From the NCBI RefSeq assembly GCF_028502605.1, contig NC_079234.1, forward strand, positions 5,084,001-5,148,000: a DNA stretch of 64,000 bases. The letters run 5' to 3'. Under the pieces are notes generated by a model, which worked only from the letters and a program-made list of their open reading frames with translations, had not been told where the DNA came from and did not search any database. How positions within the stretch are numbered: position 1 is the first letter of the stretch; every line of letters starts with the position of its first letter. The stretch comes from Trichoderma breve. Lineage: Eukaryota; Ascomycota; Sordariomycetes; Hypocreales; Hypocreaceae. Position numbers and translations under genes: made by a program. This document shows positions 48,139 through 58,900 of the stretch, piece by piece.

Positions 48139-49858
48139 ATGCTAATAGGGAGGTATACGGCAGTGACAAGGCTGACAAAACCTATCCAAAGTATCGCCTC
48201 TCATCACAGTTGCATTCGACGATTTAGTCACTCGCCATGGCTGGGATCGTCTCGCCTGGAAGCTGAATTGTCGGCGCCAAACGGGATAAGATGGACACAA
48301 CCTTTGGGTCTATTCATTGACAACCAATTCAGCGAAAGCAATAGAGGAGATATGATAACGTCAATCAACCCATAGTATGTCATACCATCCATTCTCTCCC
48401 TATCCTTGAAAGACTGCTGCTGCGGGTTCTGTTTTTTCTTTCTTTTGGCCTTCTCGTTTGCTTACTTGCTGGTGTTAAATCTTGCGCAGCACTGAGCAAG
48501 CCATTTGTTCCGTATTCGCAGCTGAGGAACTCGATGTAGATAGAGCGGTTCAAGCAGCTCGAAAAGCACTAAAACATCCAGAATGGAGGCTGCTGTCCGG
48601 CACCGAACGCGGTCACTTGATGAATCGATTAGCAGATCTGGTAGATAAACACGGCGAAGTGCTTGCTGCCATTGAGACGCTCGACAATGGCAAACCGCTG
48701 TCGGTATCCCGCAGCTACGACGTGCCGCATTTCTCCGAGGTCCTTCGCTATTACGCTGGATGGTCAGACAAGAACCCAGGCTCGGTAATCGATGTTGGCC
48801 CAAAGAAGATGGCCTACACTGTGAAGCAGCCTGTCGGTGTATGCGGCCAGATAATCCCTTGGAATTATCCACTTGACATGGCAGCATGGAAACTCGGACC
48901 GGCGTTATCGTGTGGGAATACGGTTGTGCTCAAGCTGGCAGAGCAGACGCCCTTGTCCATGCTTTACGTGGCGTCGCTCGTCCGTGAAGCGGGTTTTCCT
49001 CCAGGAGTTATCAACATCATCAACGGACGAGGCGGGGAGGCTGGCGCTGCTCTGGCGCGGCATCCAGACGTGGATAAAATTGCTTTTACTGGCAGTACGG
49101 CAACGGGCAAGGAGGTGATGCGAATGGCCGCCGGAACACTCAAAGCAGTCACTCTTGAGACGGGTGGTAAGTCACCGCTGATTGTTTTTGACGACGCAAA
49201 CTTGGAACAGGCTGTAAGATGGGCGCATGAGGGGATTATGGCAAATCAGGGGCAAGTATGTACGGCCACGTCGAGGCTGTTAGTGCAAGATGGCATTTAC
49301 GACCGTTTCGTGGAGAGATTCAAGGCCTTTACCGAGGAAACATCAGTCCTGGGCGATCCGTTTGAGCCTCAAACGTACCAGGGGCCGCAAGTCGGCAAGG
49401 CGCAGGCCGAACGCATCATGTCCTACATCTCATCCGCACGAGATTCTGGTGCCGAAGTCTTTCACCCGCACAAACAGCCCGTGCCATCCAAGGGCTACTT
49501 CACTCCGCCGACAATTCTCACAAATGTGGGCACTAAGACAGCTGCTTTTCGAGAGGAGATCTTTGGGCCGGTCGCAGCCGTTGCCCGATTCAGCACCGAG
49601 GAGGAGGCACTGGAGATTGCCAACGCAACGAGATATGGACTTGCGGGTGCCGTCTTCACAAACGATCTGGGCAGAGCTCATCGTGTAGCTCGGGATCTGG
49701 AGGCTGGGATGGTGTGGGTGAATAGCAGCAACGACTCTGACGTGAGAGTTCCGTTTGGAGGGGTTAAGGAGAGTGGCCTGGGGAGGGAGCTTGGTGAGGA
49801 TGGTCTGAGAGGATATTATACCGTCAAGGCGGTGCATGTGAACTTGACGGATGAGTGA
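48139..49858 (+). CDS. Mitochondrial NAD(P)+-dependent aldehyde dehydrogenase
   Basis: Oxidises aldehydes to carboxylic acids. Two exons, 48139-48374 and 48490-49858, joined by a 115-nt intron (GTATGT...GCGCAG) that creates Tyr in SINPYTEQ; 534 residues. The N-terminus is Arg/Ser-rich with RRFSHSP near residue 28, a typical matrix-processing context, so mitochondrial import is predicted. The fold is complete: NAD motif IIPWNYP, FTGSTATGK, general-base Glu in LETGGKSP (codon 49156), catalytic Cys in NQGQVCTATS (codon 49259), EIFGPV and PFGGVKESGLGRELG. The second exon alone would lack the start, which supports the upstream exon. The class resembles fungal ALDH1/2-type enzymes; the exact substrate cannot be told. 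Confidence 0.93.
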
Positions 49859-50421
49859 GTTGAGGTTATTGCTGTGGTAGAGTATGGTATACAAGCAGGT
49901 GAAAGCACAAATGTCGTGCCATCAAGTCACCGTAGCGAGATGTTTTGTGCTTGATTCGTCAGGAAGCTCAGTCAAACTGACCAAGATTAATGCGATATTT
50001 TCAGATCATGATTAAAATGGGAAAAGGATAACTGGTAGACGAGACTTTTTGCTCATGGAATATAGAAGCCAGTTGAAGCTGAATGCGGCGGCATCTCGCA
50101 CTCATCGCGTCTGTGGAGGTACAAGGTACAAAGTACCTCGAGCATTCCCGCCACCCCTGTCAGCTCACTAACCCGCAGCGATCCCCCGCCAAATCTCTCC
50201 AAGCTCGCGGAATCTGAACATCTGGCCACAAACTACTCCAGAGTCTTCCATCCCAGCCCGATGGCTCCCTGAACTCGATCGCGCACGTGCACTCCCAATC
50301 GATAGCTGTCAACTGTTCTTCCTCTCGTGATATTGACCGCCGCGATTCTTCCCGAGTTTCTAAACCAGCAGGCCGGGGTTGAGCAACCAACCCGCGACAT
50401 CCAGCCCTGACATCATCGACC
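49859..50421. promoter_or_regulatory. Intergenic region between the ALDH gene and sec12
   Basis: About 560 bp in tandem arrangement: ALDH 3' UTR first, then the sec12 promoter. TACAAAGTACCTCG near 50128 resembles the GTAC words common in the gene-free stretches. No separate gene. Confidence 0.5.
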
Positions 50422-52277
50422 ATGGCGCTCCCATTCCCGCAGGCAAACATCAAGCTCGACTACCCGCTCTATGCAGTCAGCTTTGATCCTCAGGATGCCA
50501 ATCGCATAGTTGTCGGCGGTGGCGGCGGCGTTGGCCGTTCTGGTGTAGGCAACAAGATTGTGCGTGAGCTCCTGGACCTGGTTCCTAGCTACTAGCTTCT
50601 GCTTCTATGTTTGAATGCTGACTCTTGTTCTCTCGTCACCAGTCTGTTGTTGAAACCGTCGATCAGGGCGAACTTCGAGTAGCTGGAGATATCGACCTCT
50701 CCCGCGATGAAGACAGCGTCATGTCGCTCGGCGTCGTTGGCGCCACCGATGACAAGCCCTCGTACATTTTCGCGGGCATCAACTCGGCCCCCAAAGAAAT
50801 CACCAAGGGAAAGAACTTTCACCTTCGAACCTTTTCCATCGAGCAGACCAAGTCGCGAGCTGCCGGTGCTAAGAACCCCGATGTACAGGTCGCAGAGGTG
50901 TCTCGAAGCTCCTACTTCACCGACCGGGATGCCGAAACCTACCAGCGCGTGTTGCGCGTGTCTGGATCCGTTGGCGCCGCCGCTACAGGCATGGGAAAGG
51001 AGCCTCAGCTGGCCATATTCGATGCCACCGGACCCAAGCCCAAAGTCAAGGGCGTGCTGGACTTGACCAAGGATGCGGAAGACCTGGATGTCATTCAGGA
51101 CGAAAAGAATGGAGAACACCTGGTTGTCTACTGCCACAAGCAAGAACTGTACTTGGTCAAGGTTGGCAAGAAAAATTCGGAGCCGCAACTCATCTTCACC
51201 ATGACAGACGACCATGGCGAGCTGCCTGCATTCCGCTCCGTTCGATTCGTGACCCCCAACTTTGTCCTCGCTGCCTCCAACCTACCAAAATCGAGCGGCG
51301 TTCTTCTCCAGGGATTCCGACTGCCAAGCCCAGGTCATGAGATGGCACGGATATCTGTGAATGTACGTATCCCGAAGAAAATCTCTGCCACTGCCCTTGC
51401 AGTCGCAAATGTATCGCCGACCGCATCTTCGTCGACACCTGCTGGCACTACGCAGTTCATCATTGCGGTAGCCGGCAACGACGCCTCCATAACCTTCTAT
51501 ACCATGGATCATAAAGCTCTTGCCTCGATTGAGCTTCTTGCCAACCTGCACCCGCTGTACACATTGAAGGACGTTCACAAAGGTGATAATATCACCGGCC
51601 TGGCGTTTTCCAACTTTATCCCTCCGAAGCAGCATCTCACTCAGCAATTCATCAAATTGGCCAGCATATCTCTCCAGCGCGGTGTCGCCGTCCACAGCAT
51701 CGCTCTAAAGAGGCATGTTGATGCATCTTCCGCAAAGACGCCCGGTGATGCACCAGTCCGATATGTCACAGCCATGCGTGCCAAGGCGCCCTCCAGGCGA
51801 TCTCTCGTCATCACCCTCACCATCATGGTTCTCATCATGGCCATCATCGGGCAGGGTGTCATGGAGATCTACGGCGTAAGCAAGCCCATCCTCAATCCGC
51901 AAAGGTTCTTTAATCCTTGGCATGGCACTTTGCGCGATCCGACTCACCCACCGGCTGCATTTTCCAAGGACTATCTCGTCTCTCGACTGGTTGGTAGCGG
52001 CATTGATACCGCTGAGACGCTCGTCATGTGGGAGGCCGACCATCCCGCTGTGGACCATGATGGCAAGAAGATCAATCTGGATGTCCATGATGAAGAGGTC
52101 CACGGCCCCGCCAAGACGTGGGATGAGCTTCCTGCGGCACAAAAGGATGCTTGGAAGCAGAGGATGCAGCAGGCTGGTGCATGGACGCAGAATATGGGAG
52201 AGAGCGTGTTTAGGGGCATCCTCTTTGGTGAGCTGGCAGGGGCTGTTGGCCATGCCGTGGCGGAAGGGCTGGCTTAA
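50422..52277 (+). CDS. sec12: Sec12, ER-membrane guanine nucleotide exchange factor for Sar1
   Basis: Sec12 loads Sar1 with GTP at the ER and so starts COPII vesicle formation. Two exons, 50422-50559 and 50643-52277, with an 83-nt intron (GTGCGT...CAG) in phase 0; 590 residues. The N-terminus has the propeller start YPLYAVSFDPQDANRIVVGG, followed by the Gly-rich loop (GGGGVGRSGVGNKI) that in yeast Sec12 binds the potassium ion important for exchange. WD-like propeller blades follow to about residue 420. One strongly hydrophobic segment (SLVITLTIMVLIMAIIG, coded near 51800-51850) anchors the protein, leaving a luminal tail. The type II layout and length match fungal Sec12. The protein is predicted to act on the Sar1 encoded at 9.8 kb. 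It converges on the DUF5672 gene 275 bp away. Confidence 0.9.
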
Positions 52278-52552
52278 AAGCCCCCCGTTTTGACAGCAAC
52301 CTTCCCTTTTTCTTCTTTCCATGTAACGATATGCTCAATATGGTGGTTGGCAGTTGATTATGTATGATGGATTTGGGACCTTATGGGGATTCAACTTTTG
52401 ACAGGACGCTAATTGTCCGATGGCTAATTTCGAGAATATGAGCAAAGGACGCTCCGGACTCTTGATGATAATTCGTCTCAGAAGTAGCAGTATATAATGG
52501 AGCTAATGGATGTACAATTGTTACGAGTCTTGATTATCTTGTCCTTCCACGC

Positions 52553-53694
52553 CTATGCCCAGCTTGCACCGCAGTTCCCCGGGATATACTTGGCTACGTC
52601 CATGGCCAGAGTCATCTTGATCTCCGGACAGTATTTCCACATATGTTCCCGTAGTTCCGGCATTCCCCAGATTGGGCTATGTAGAAAGGAACCACTCCCG
52701 CCAATGTGGTAGCCCATTGGCTCGTAGAATCCTGCTCTCCAGTCATCAACCCCTGCGACAAAGTCGTCATTGTCAGCGAGCTTCATACTAGAAGAGGTGC
52801 TAGAGGTGCTAGAACTATTTATAGTCTGCTCAGACCGTCCATCGTGCATCTCGCCCGAAAAGGTCATCGAGACGGACCCGTTGGCAACCTTTCCGCCGGG
52901 ATGGTGAGCAAGGCGTTCAGAGAGCCACACGTCTTCAGGCTCAGAGTCATTGGCTCGCCGTTGATTGCGCAAGATGTCGATGATGCGGCTCACACGCCTC
53001 AGCGACAATCCTCCATTGCCACCCCACTGCCCGCCAGGGTTCCACGGCGCGCCAACCCAGTCGTATTCCAGATAGTCGTTGAGATTCAGCCTGCTGTTTC
53101 CGCAAAGCATGGAGTCCGTCTGGAAAACCAGCAGCCATTCCGCCGGCTGGAGCACAGCCTCGTACAACCACAGCGTGGTGAGAAACTGGCTGATCTCCTC
53201 CTGTCCGTTGGTGCTCATGTTTTCAGGAATGTACGTGAGATCAAGCTTCCCGGTGGCGACCTGGTGACGGATTGCGACGGAGCGGTTGATGGATGCTACG
53301 GAAAGGGGGGAGCCCATGAAGCGGAAGTGCCAGTCGGGGGGCACGACGGAGATAAAGTGCAGCATGAGAGGGGCTAGGATGGCACTGGGACGGTTTTCGA
53401 TGAGGAGGGCGACTTTGGACGTGTTGTAGGGCGATATGCGCTTCTTTTCCTGAAATTCGATGGTGATGTGTGGAATGTAGAGGGAGATGTCGAAGCTGGA
53501 AGTGAGGTGTGAGAGTGTTATGAGGGAGAGTCTAGTGGACGTACGGTTAGCAACTGAAGTTGGCAAAGAGTGTTGGAGATAGCAACTGACATGATGGCAA
53601 CAAGTATTATTGCGAGTCGTCTTCGCCTAAAACTCCAGAGACAAGCCAATAGTCTGTTGCCGAGGAAATGGCCATATTCGTTGTTGTTGGGCAT
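52553..53694 (-). CDS. DUF5672-type, putative membrane-anchored glycosyltransferase-like protein (copy 1)
   Basis: Two exons on the minus strand: 53694-53545 and 53449-52553, 348 residues. The 95-nt intron (GTACGT...TTTCAG) is phase 0 and was chosen because its product joins a membrane anchor to EKKRISPYNTSKVALLIENR, which aligns with copy 2. The first in-frame ATG (53694) begins MPNNNEYGHF; earlier frame has no ATG. Residues about 24-45 (LAIILVAIMSVAI) form a signal anchor, so the catalytic part would face the Golgi/ER lumen. Motifs shared with copy 2: SK-x-ALLIE, VVPPDW, a DS-x-LC-x-NS segment, GGLSLRRVS and NDSEPED. DUF5672 proteins are suspected glycosyltransferases, but activity is unproven. 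A Ser/Thr-rich insert lies near the end. Confidence 0.8.
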
Positions 53695-54066
53695 TCCGAC
53701 AGGCCGGGCTTGAGAGTGCTCTTTGATAAGAAGAGACAACTTGGGATCCAGAATCAGTCAACAGTAACGAGTCTGGTGAAAATACAATCTTCATTTGCAA
53801 TTATTCTCGTAATCATTGGGTTGTTTGATACTCGACATTTCCACGACAAGTCGAGGCAGAATGCAGAGATATCCAAGTACCTGTGTACTTCACAAACGAT
53901 CCTTCCCTTTGTTGGCTGTTGCCTCCTACCTACTCAACCTTCACCGCCCGCATTACTCTGATAGTCTGAGAAATTCTGGATTGTTTCATTTTTGTTCATC
54001 TGTTTGTTATTTGATCGTTTGTTCCCACGAATGTACATGATCAGTAAAAAGCGTCATCACGCCGCC
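53695..54066. promoter_or_regulatory. Shared promoter between the two divergent DUF5672 genes
   Basis: 372 bp between two divergent start codons; both genes' promoters must lie here, so co-regulation is possible. The sequence is AT-rich on the plus-gene side. A GCCGCCATG context marks the plus-strand start. No clear binding-site motif is assigned. Confidence 0.55.
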
Positions 54067-55400
54067 ATGTCCGGATTTAACACTTCCGGCGTCCTTAGTT
54101 TCGCCCCGGCTCGAATGATCATCCCTATACTTTTGGTTCTTACGTATGTTTACAAAAACTCGCTCTACCCTCCAAATAAGAAACGAGGTGCTCAAGAAAT
54201 TCGTCGTGTAGGTGGTATATGGGTCGCCTACATTCCCAGTACGAGCCCATCGTCGTCTCCAAAGTCTCATCCAGGCTTGAAGAGGCACGAAAAATGATTC
54301 CCAATATCAAGTTAGACTGGCCAATTCTGCCTGCCAAAGACCCCCGCACCGCTTTCAACTCGTCCAAGCTCGCTCTTCTGATCGAGGCCAGGCCTCTGCC
54401 TCACCTGCCTCCTCTGATACTGCACATGATGGCAGTGGTACCGCCCGACTGGCGATTCCTCTTCATCGGCTCAAATGAGAGTATAATTGGAGTTAGCCAA
54501 GCCTATTCGATCAAACATCAACAGGTCATTGGCAAGCTAGATTTGATGGAGCTTCCCCTTCCATGGAACATTTCGAGCAAAGAAAACGTTTTCCGGTTGC
54601 TTACTGATTCGAGATTCTACGACGAGTTCCTACCAGGCGTAGAATGGCTCTTGAAATATGAGCATGACAGCATCTTATGCGCAAACTCGGAGATAAGTGT
54701 AGATGACTGGCTTGACTGGGACTGGACTGGTGCTGCGCGGTACGTACTCATAATTGATACATTCATTTTCTCAGTCCCTTATCTAACATTATATGCATAT
54801 TTTAGCATGGGTGATGAACGCTTCTCTGGATATGGAGGCCTATCTCTACGTCGAGTGTCAGTAATCAGGCGAATTCTCAACTTTCAGGCACGCTTCAACG
54901 ACTCGGAGCCCGAAGACGAGTGGTTCGGGAAACGCTTATGGGTACTCCCTGATGCCAAAGCTGCATCCACACTAGACGACGCCATTGCTGTTGAAGACGT
55001 GTACAAGGAGAGGCCCATGGGCTATCACGTCCGTGAGGGCAGTAGTAACTTGAACGAGTACATGTGGGGGGACGCAGCTCGCCGGAAGGAGATATTCGAA
55101 TACTGTCCGGAGCTTAGCATGATTATGGACATGAAATTGGAACGACAGAGATGCCCAGATGATGATGGGAATGGGGGTAGAGAGGAAGCCGATGTCGGGG
55201 CGATGACTGCGGTTCTGGGAGAAGGCGATGTCGAGGTGACGACTGCGGTTCTGGGAGAAGGCGAAGATACCAAGATGTGGCCAAACGATGCTGAATCTGA
55301 AATACTGCCGCCGCAACCTCCTCCTTTGCCGCAGCCATGGAAGGCTTATTCTGCTTCTGTTACAACATTTAGAAGCCCACTTCGTACCGGCATAAATTAG
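54067..55400 (+). CDS. DUF5672-type, putative membrane-anchored glycosyltransferase-like protein (copy 2)
   Basis: Three exons: 54067-54143, 54212-54739 and 54806-55400, 399 residues. Intron 1 is 68 nt (GTATGT...GTGTAG), intron 2 is 66 nt (GTACGT...TTTTAG); phases agree. The start has a good context (GCCGCCATGT); in-frame ATGs further upstream are less likely. The anchor is MIIPILLVLT followed by WYMGRLHSQY. Shared motifs with copy 1: SSKLALLIEARP, VVPPDWRFLFIG, HDSILCANS, GYGGLSLRRVS and NDSEPEDEW. Intron 2 removes 22 codons that, if retained, stay in frame and add a hydrophobic segment; copy 1 lacks it, which supports removal. The C-terminus has a doubled 12-residue unit and a Pro-rich end not seen in copy 1. 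Confidence 0.8.
55191..55262 (+). repeat. 36-bp tandem duplication in DUF5672 copy 2
   Basis: Two units (55191-55226 and 55227-55262) coding DVGAMTAVLGEG and DVEVTTAVLGEG. The units differ at only a few bases, so the duplication is recent relative to the gene pair. Confidence 0.85.
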
Positions 55401-55906
55401 AGTTACAGGACAAGAAAGTCCTTGTCAAATAATGACAGCCATCATGGCTACATGTCTCTATGAATTACTTGATCTTGTCATGTCAATAACAATTACACAA
55501 TATCACAAACCCTGTGCAACACAGCTACAGTGAGCAGAGCATTTATATCGAGAGACCAGATCAGCGCACACTCATCTTTAGACACATATACACCCATCAG
55601 GTTCTCGCCACTTGGACAAGTTCAAGACAGAGGGGGAGAGAGTCCTCATTATCAGCACCCATATACGTACAAATGTAGAACATCCCCCTCACCACAAACC
55701 TTTGTTGTCTGTTTTAAGATTTCCCTAGCGCAGGCCTCTTGGCATCCACACAGCCCAGGCTTGGTACGCCCTCTGCTGAACAAAAGGGCCAGCATAAGCT
55801 TTTTCCATCGCCCGAGGTTCTCGTTCCTCCCAAGATAATAAAACAAGGCGTCCGGTGGCTTGGACAAGGCGCTCGCACCCAAACGCATCTGGTTGGAGGG
55901 CGAAAC

Positions 55907-55984
55907 GAAGCAGACACTCTTTTTAGAGCCTAACACTCTTTCTTAGACCTACCGAAGCAGACAACTCCTTGTTAGAACCTACCT
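55907..55984 (+). repeat. Three imperfect tandem repeats of an ACACTCTTTCTTAGACCTA-like unit
   Basis: Copies near 55907-55932, 55933-55952 and 55955-55983. Copies 1 and 3 also share a GAAGCAGACA lead. They lie about 0.5 kb after DUF5672 copy 2 and look like a decayed minisatellite. Confidence 0.65.
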
Positions 55985-58900
55985 AGGTTTCTTGAAAAGG
56001 TCCCTCGGGTAAGACGAAGGGCACGCTTACGACGCCATTGTTCCTGTTAGGCCCTGCGGCTTGTGGAAATGGAAAAAAGACGCTGATTGCAGAACCCATT
56101 GGCGCAAAGGCCCGTATTGCGGATGCGAAGCACGGCTGTTAAGGATGAGGGTGTATTACTGTAACTCTTCAGCTGTGCCGCAGGGACGGAGTACTTGTGA
56201 CAGAAACATCCTAGACGCCACAAGCTCAGATGCCAAGTGATCTGAAGGGTGGAGCATTTCTCTCCCCTTTTTTGCTTTGAATGTTTTTTGTTCTTGCCTT
56301 TTTGTTAAATGTTCTTGCGTAAGTTTTCTTGAGAAAAGAGAAAAGAAGCGTATGGTTAAAAGCAAGCTTTCGGAGACAAAACATCAGGCATAACAGGTAC
56401 TCGCGCGGGATGTAACCATGCGCGCACCGACAAACTGCTAACCCCATACTGGGTAAACAAAAGGCTACCAAGAGGAATCAGCATTCCTCAATCCCTCATC
56501 TTCCTACTTTTGGCGACTATTCGCGCCGCAAGGCTCTCTCTATCATTTCGTTGTCTTGGAAAAAACCAGCCAAGGCAGGCAACAGGCGCACCATCTTGCA
56601 CAAAAAAAAGAGTTGCTCCCCCCAATCGCTTTTTTGGAGGGATGGCACACACGACACCAACTTTTTTATTTTTGACAGTTGGAGCAGGACAGGACCCTGT
56701 TCCTCGGCACTGCCAAAACGGCCAGCCTAGCGGAAGGAATCAAGAAGGGAAAATCGGCGCTTGATCTTCTGCCACTGACGCAGCGCTGCCGAGGAGGCGT
56801 CCAATCAACGAGGCCAAGCCAGCTGACACGAACTGGGGCACAAGTCCGGGCCAAGCCATGGAGAGAAGAAGTGCTGCATGAATTTGAACTGGCCCTCGTA
56901 CATACTTGCTTGGTGCCCGTCTGGATCTTGAACGGGAATGGGCTTTGAAAGTCGCAGTCGGAGTATAAAAAGCGAGCGAGTTTACCCAAGGGGGAACGAG
57001 GACAATAATCGCCCGCAAACCCGCAGAATAAAAGAAACCCTGCCCTCGCATCACCGATTTATCGGCCGTACAGTACACGATTGCATCTCGGTATGGAAAC
57101 AAGAGTAAGCGCAGCTTAGCTTTTGGGGAGGGGGGGTTTCGGGCCACACCCCGTCGGAACAAGGCACGGGCGAGGATGGATGGCAAATATTCAGCAACAA
57201 AGCCAGCACTAAAGTCGGCGGAACTGGCCCCCTTGTGACACGAGGGATGCGCCGCACCGCTCCAGCCCACTGATTTTCCCAGCTGAGCTCTTTTCGAGAA
57301 GATCAACAGCGCGGGAGAAGCGTGGCGGTTAGGCAGCCTGCATTGGAGAGACAAATTGCCGTGGGCGGCTTGCGTTGCCGAGAGGGCCCCTTGCGAGCAT
57401 ACAGTCAAGACAGTATTCAAGTTGTCAAGCTCCCGACTCGTATATTATGGAACTTGTTCTGAACGTTGGGCTGGGCTGGGGCGGCGGTGAATGCTGCACA
57501 TGTCGTCGTAGTTCCCAAGTTGGACAGATGTCCGTGGACTCAAGTCGTCTCCCAAGTTACGAGTACTTTCGTACGGACTCGTACTGGCGACAATGGCCCC
57601 CGGTTCAAGCAATGCGTGACGATTTGCTTAGCACCTTATTTGCACGGCACGCTGGGCCGGGCAACCGACCGTGCAGAGTGCGGGATGATACAAGGTGCCT
57701 GTACACAATCCTCGTCCTTGCATGCATGTCGGGCTGGCGGAAGGACGGGCATCAATCTGTAACCATGTTGAAAGGCATTGCGTATTTACCCTTTTTCCCT
57801 TTTCTTTTTTTGTTCTCCCCCAATGCGCCGTTATCAGCGGCAAATAAGAGAAAAAAAACCAGAAGTAAACAAACAAGTTGGGACGGGTCTCAGGTCAATT
57901 AATGGCTTCCCTGACTTAGTAGCAGCCAGCCAATTGAGAGCGTCAGATTGGGCGTCGTCCGCCACGCCACTATGAGGTCTGGCGCCCGATGAATGCTGTG
58001 CAGAAAGGCCAAGAGAAGCAGCTAAAGGCTGCTGGCCTCAAAGTCCCTTCATGTCCATGCTTGCGTGGCCCTCAAGAGGCCATGATTCCCGTACCTGCGC
58101 GGGACTGAGACTTGCTGTAGATGTCTCGGAGCTGCTCTCACAAACCCTTGGGGGTTTTTGTCGCTTATTTCGAAGCTACTTGCACCACCACAGGGGGGTT
58201 CGTCGAATGCGGTGCTGACCCGGTGCGGTGCATATGAAGATGCTCGTGACGATGATGGCCAAGGTGAGATTACAGCTTGGACATCCAGTCCACCATATAA
58301 ACCGGATTGCTTCCCTTCTCGCATCGCCGTGCTCCGGATTTCAGAGCAGAGCAGGCAAAGTTGTCGATCCCCTCTGGCTGCTCCAACGGGAGCTAGCGAC
58401 GCACAGACGGCACGACTTGCCACCATGCTGCAAAGGAGCTCTGCTCAAGCTGACGAGCGCCGACTTGGCGGTACGAGCACTTGCTTGTCCTGGCATCCAG
58501 TCAGATGGGGTGAGGTTGAGGCCTTTGGCTTTGCGCACCACAAAGTCGCATCGAGTATTGTACCAGCAGCACTTGGTACTTGGTGTTGTGTGCTTGTGCT
58601 ATCTCGGTACTCGCTGTGATAGAACCATGGACGAGAGGTAATATTATGGAGTTCTCCGTAAAGGGTCCGCCGTGAATTGTCTAGATCCGCCACCATCGAG
58701 AGTGGAGCCCCAAGGTTCAAGCCCAGCCCAGGTAACGGAAAATGGGCCAGGGCTCGACCGCTAATCAATGATCGAGCTCGATGAAGGCGCCGGGATCCAA
58801 CGTCTCCTTTCCCTCAGTCATCCCTTAACCCTGGCCCTTTGCTGTACCACGGCACTGGGTGCGAGATGGCATCAAGGCCCTACTGTACCTAGGTAGGCAA

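Noticed and set aside
52706..53377. 223-codon plus-strand frame over DUF5672 copy 1
   Set aside because: Antisense to a supported gene with a clear paralogue.
53496..53544. Shorter intron in DUF5672 copy 1 ending at CTTCCAG (53496)
   Set aside because: Phase does not fit the preceding exon; the acceptor TTTCAG at 53450 fits the phase and matches the paralogue.
56740..57420. 226-codon minus-strand frame
   Set aside because: No family pattern and no coding-like bias compared with alternative frames.
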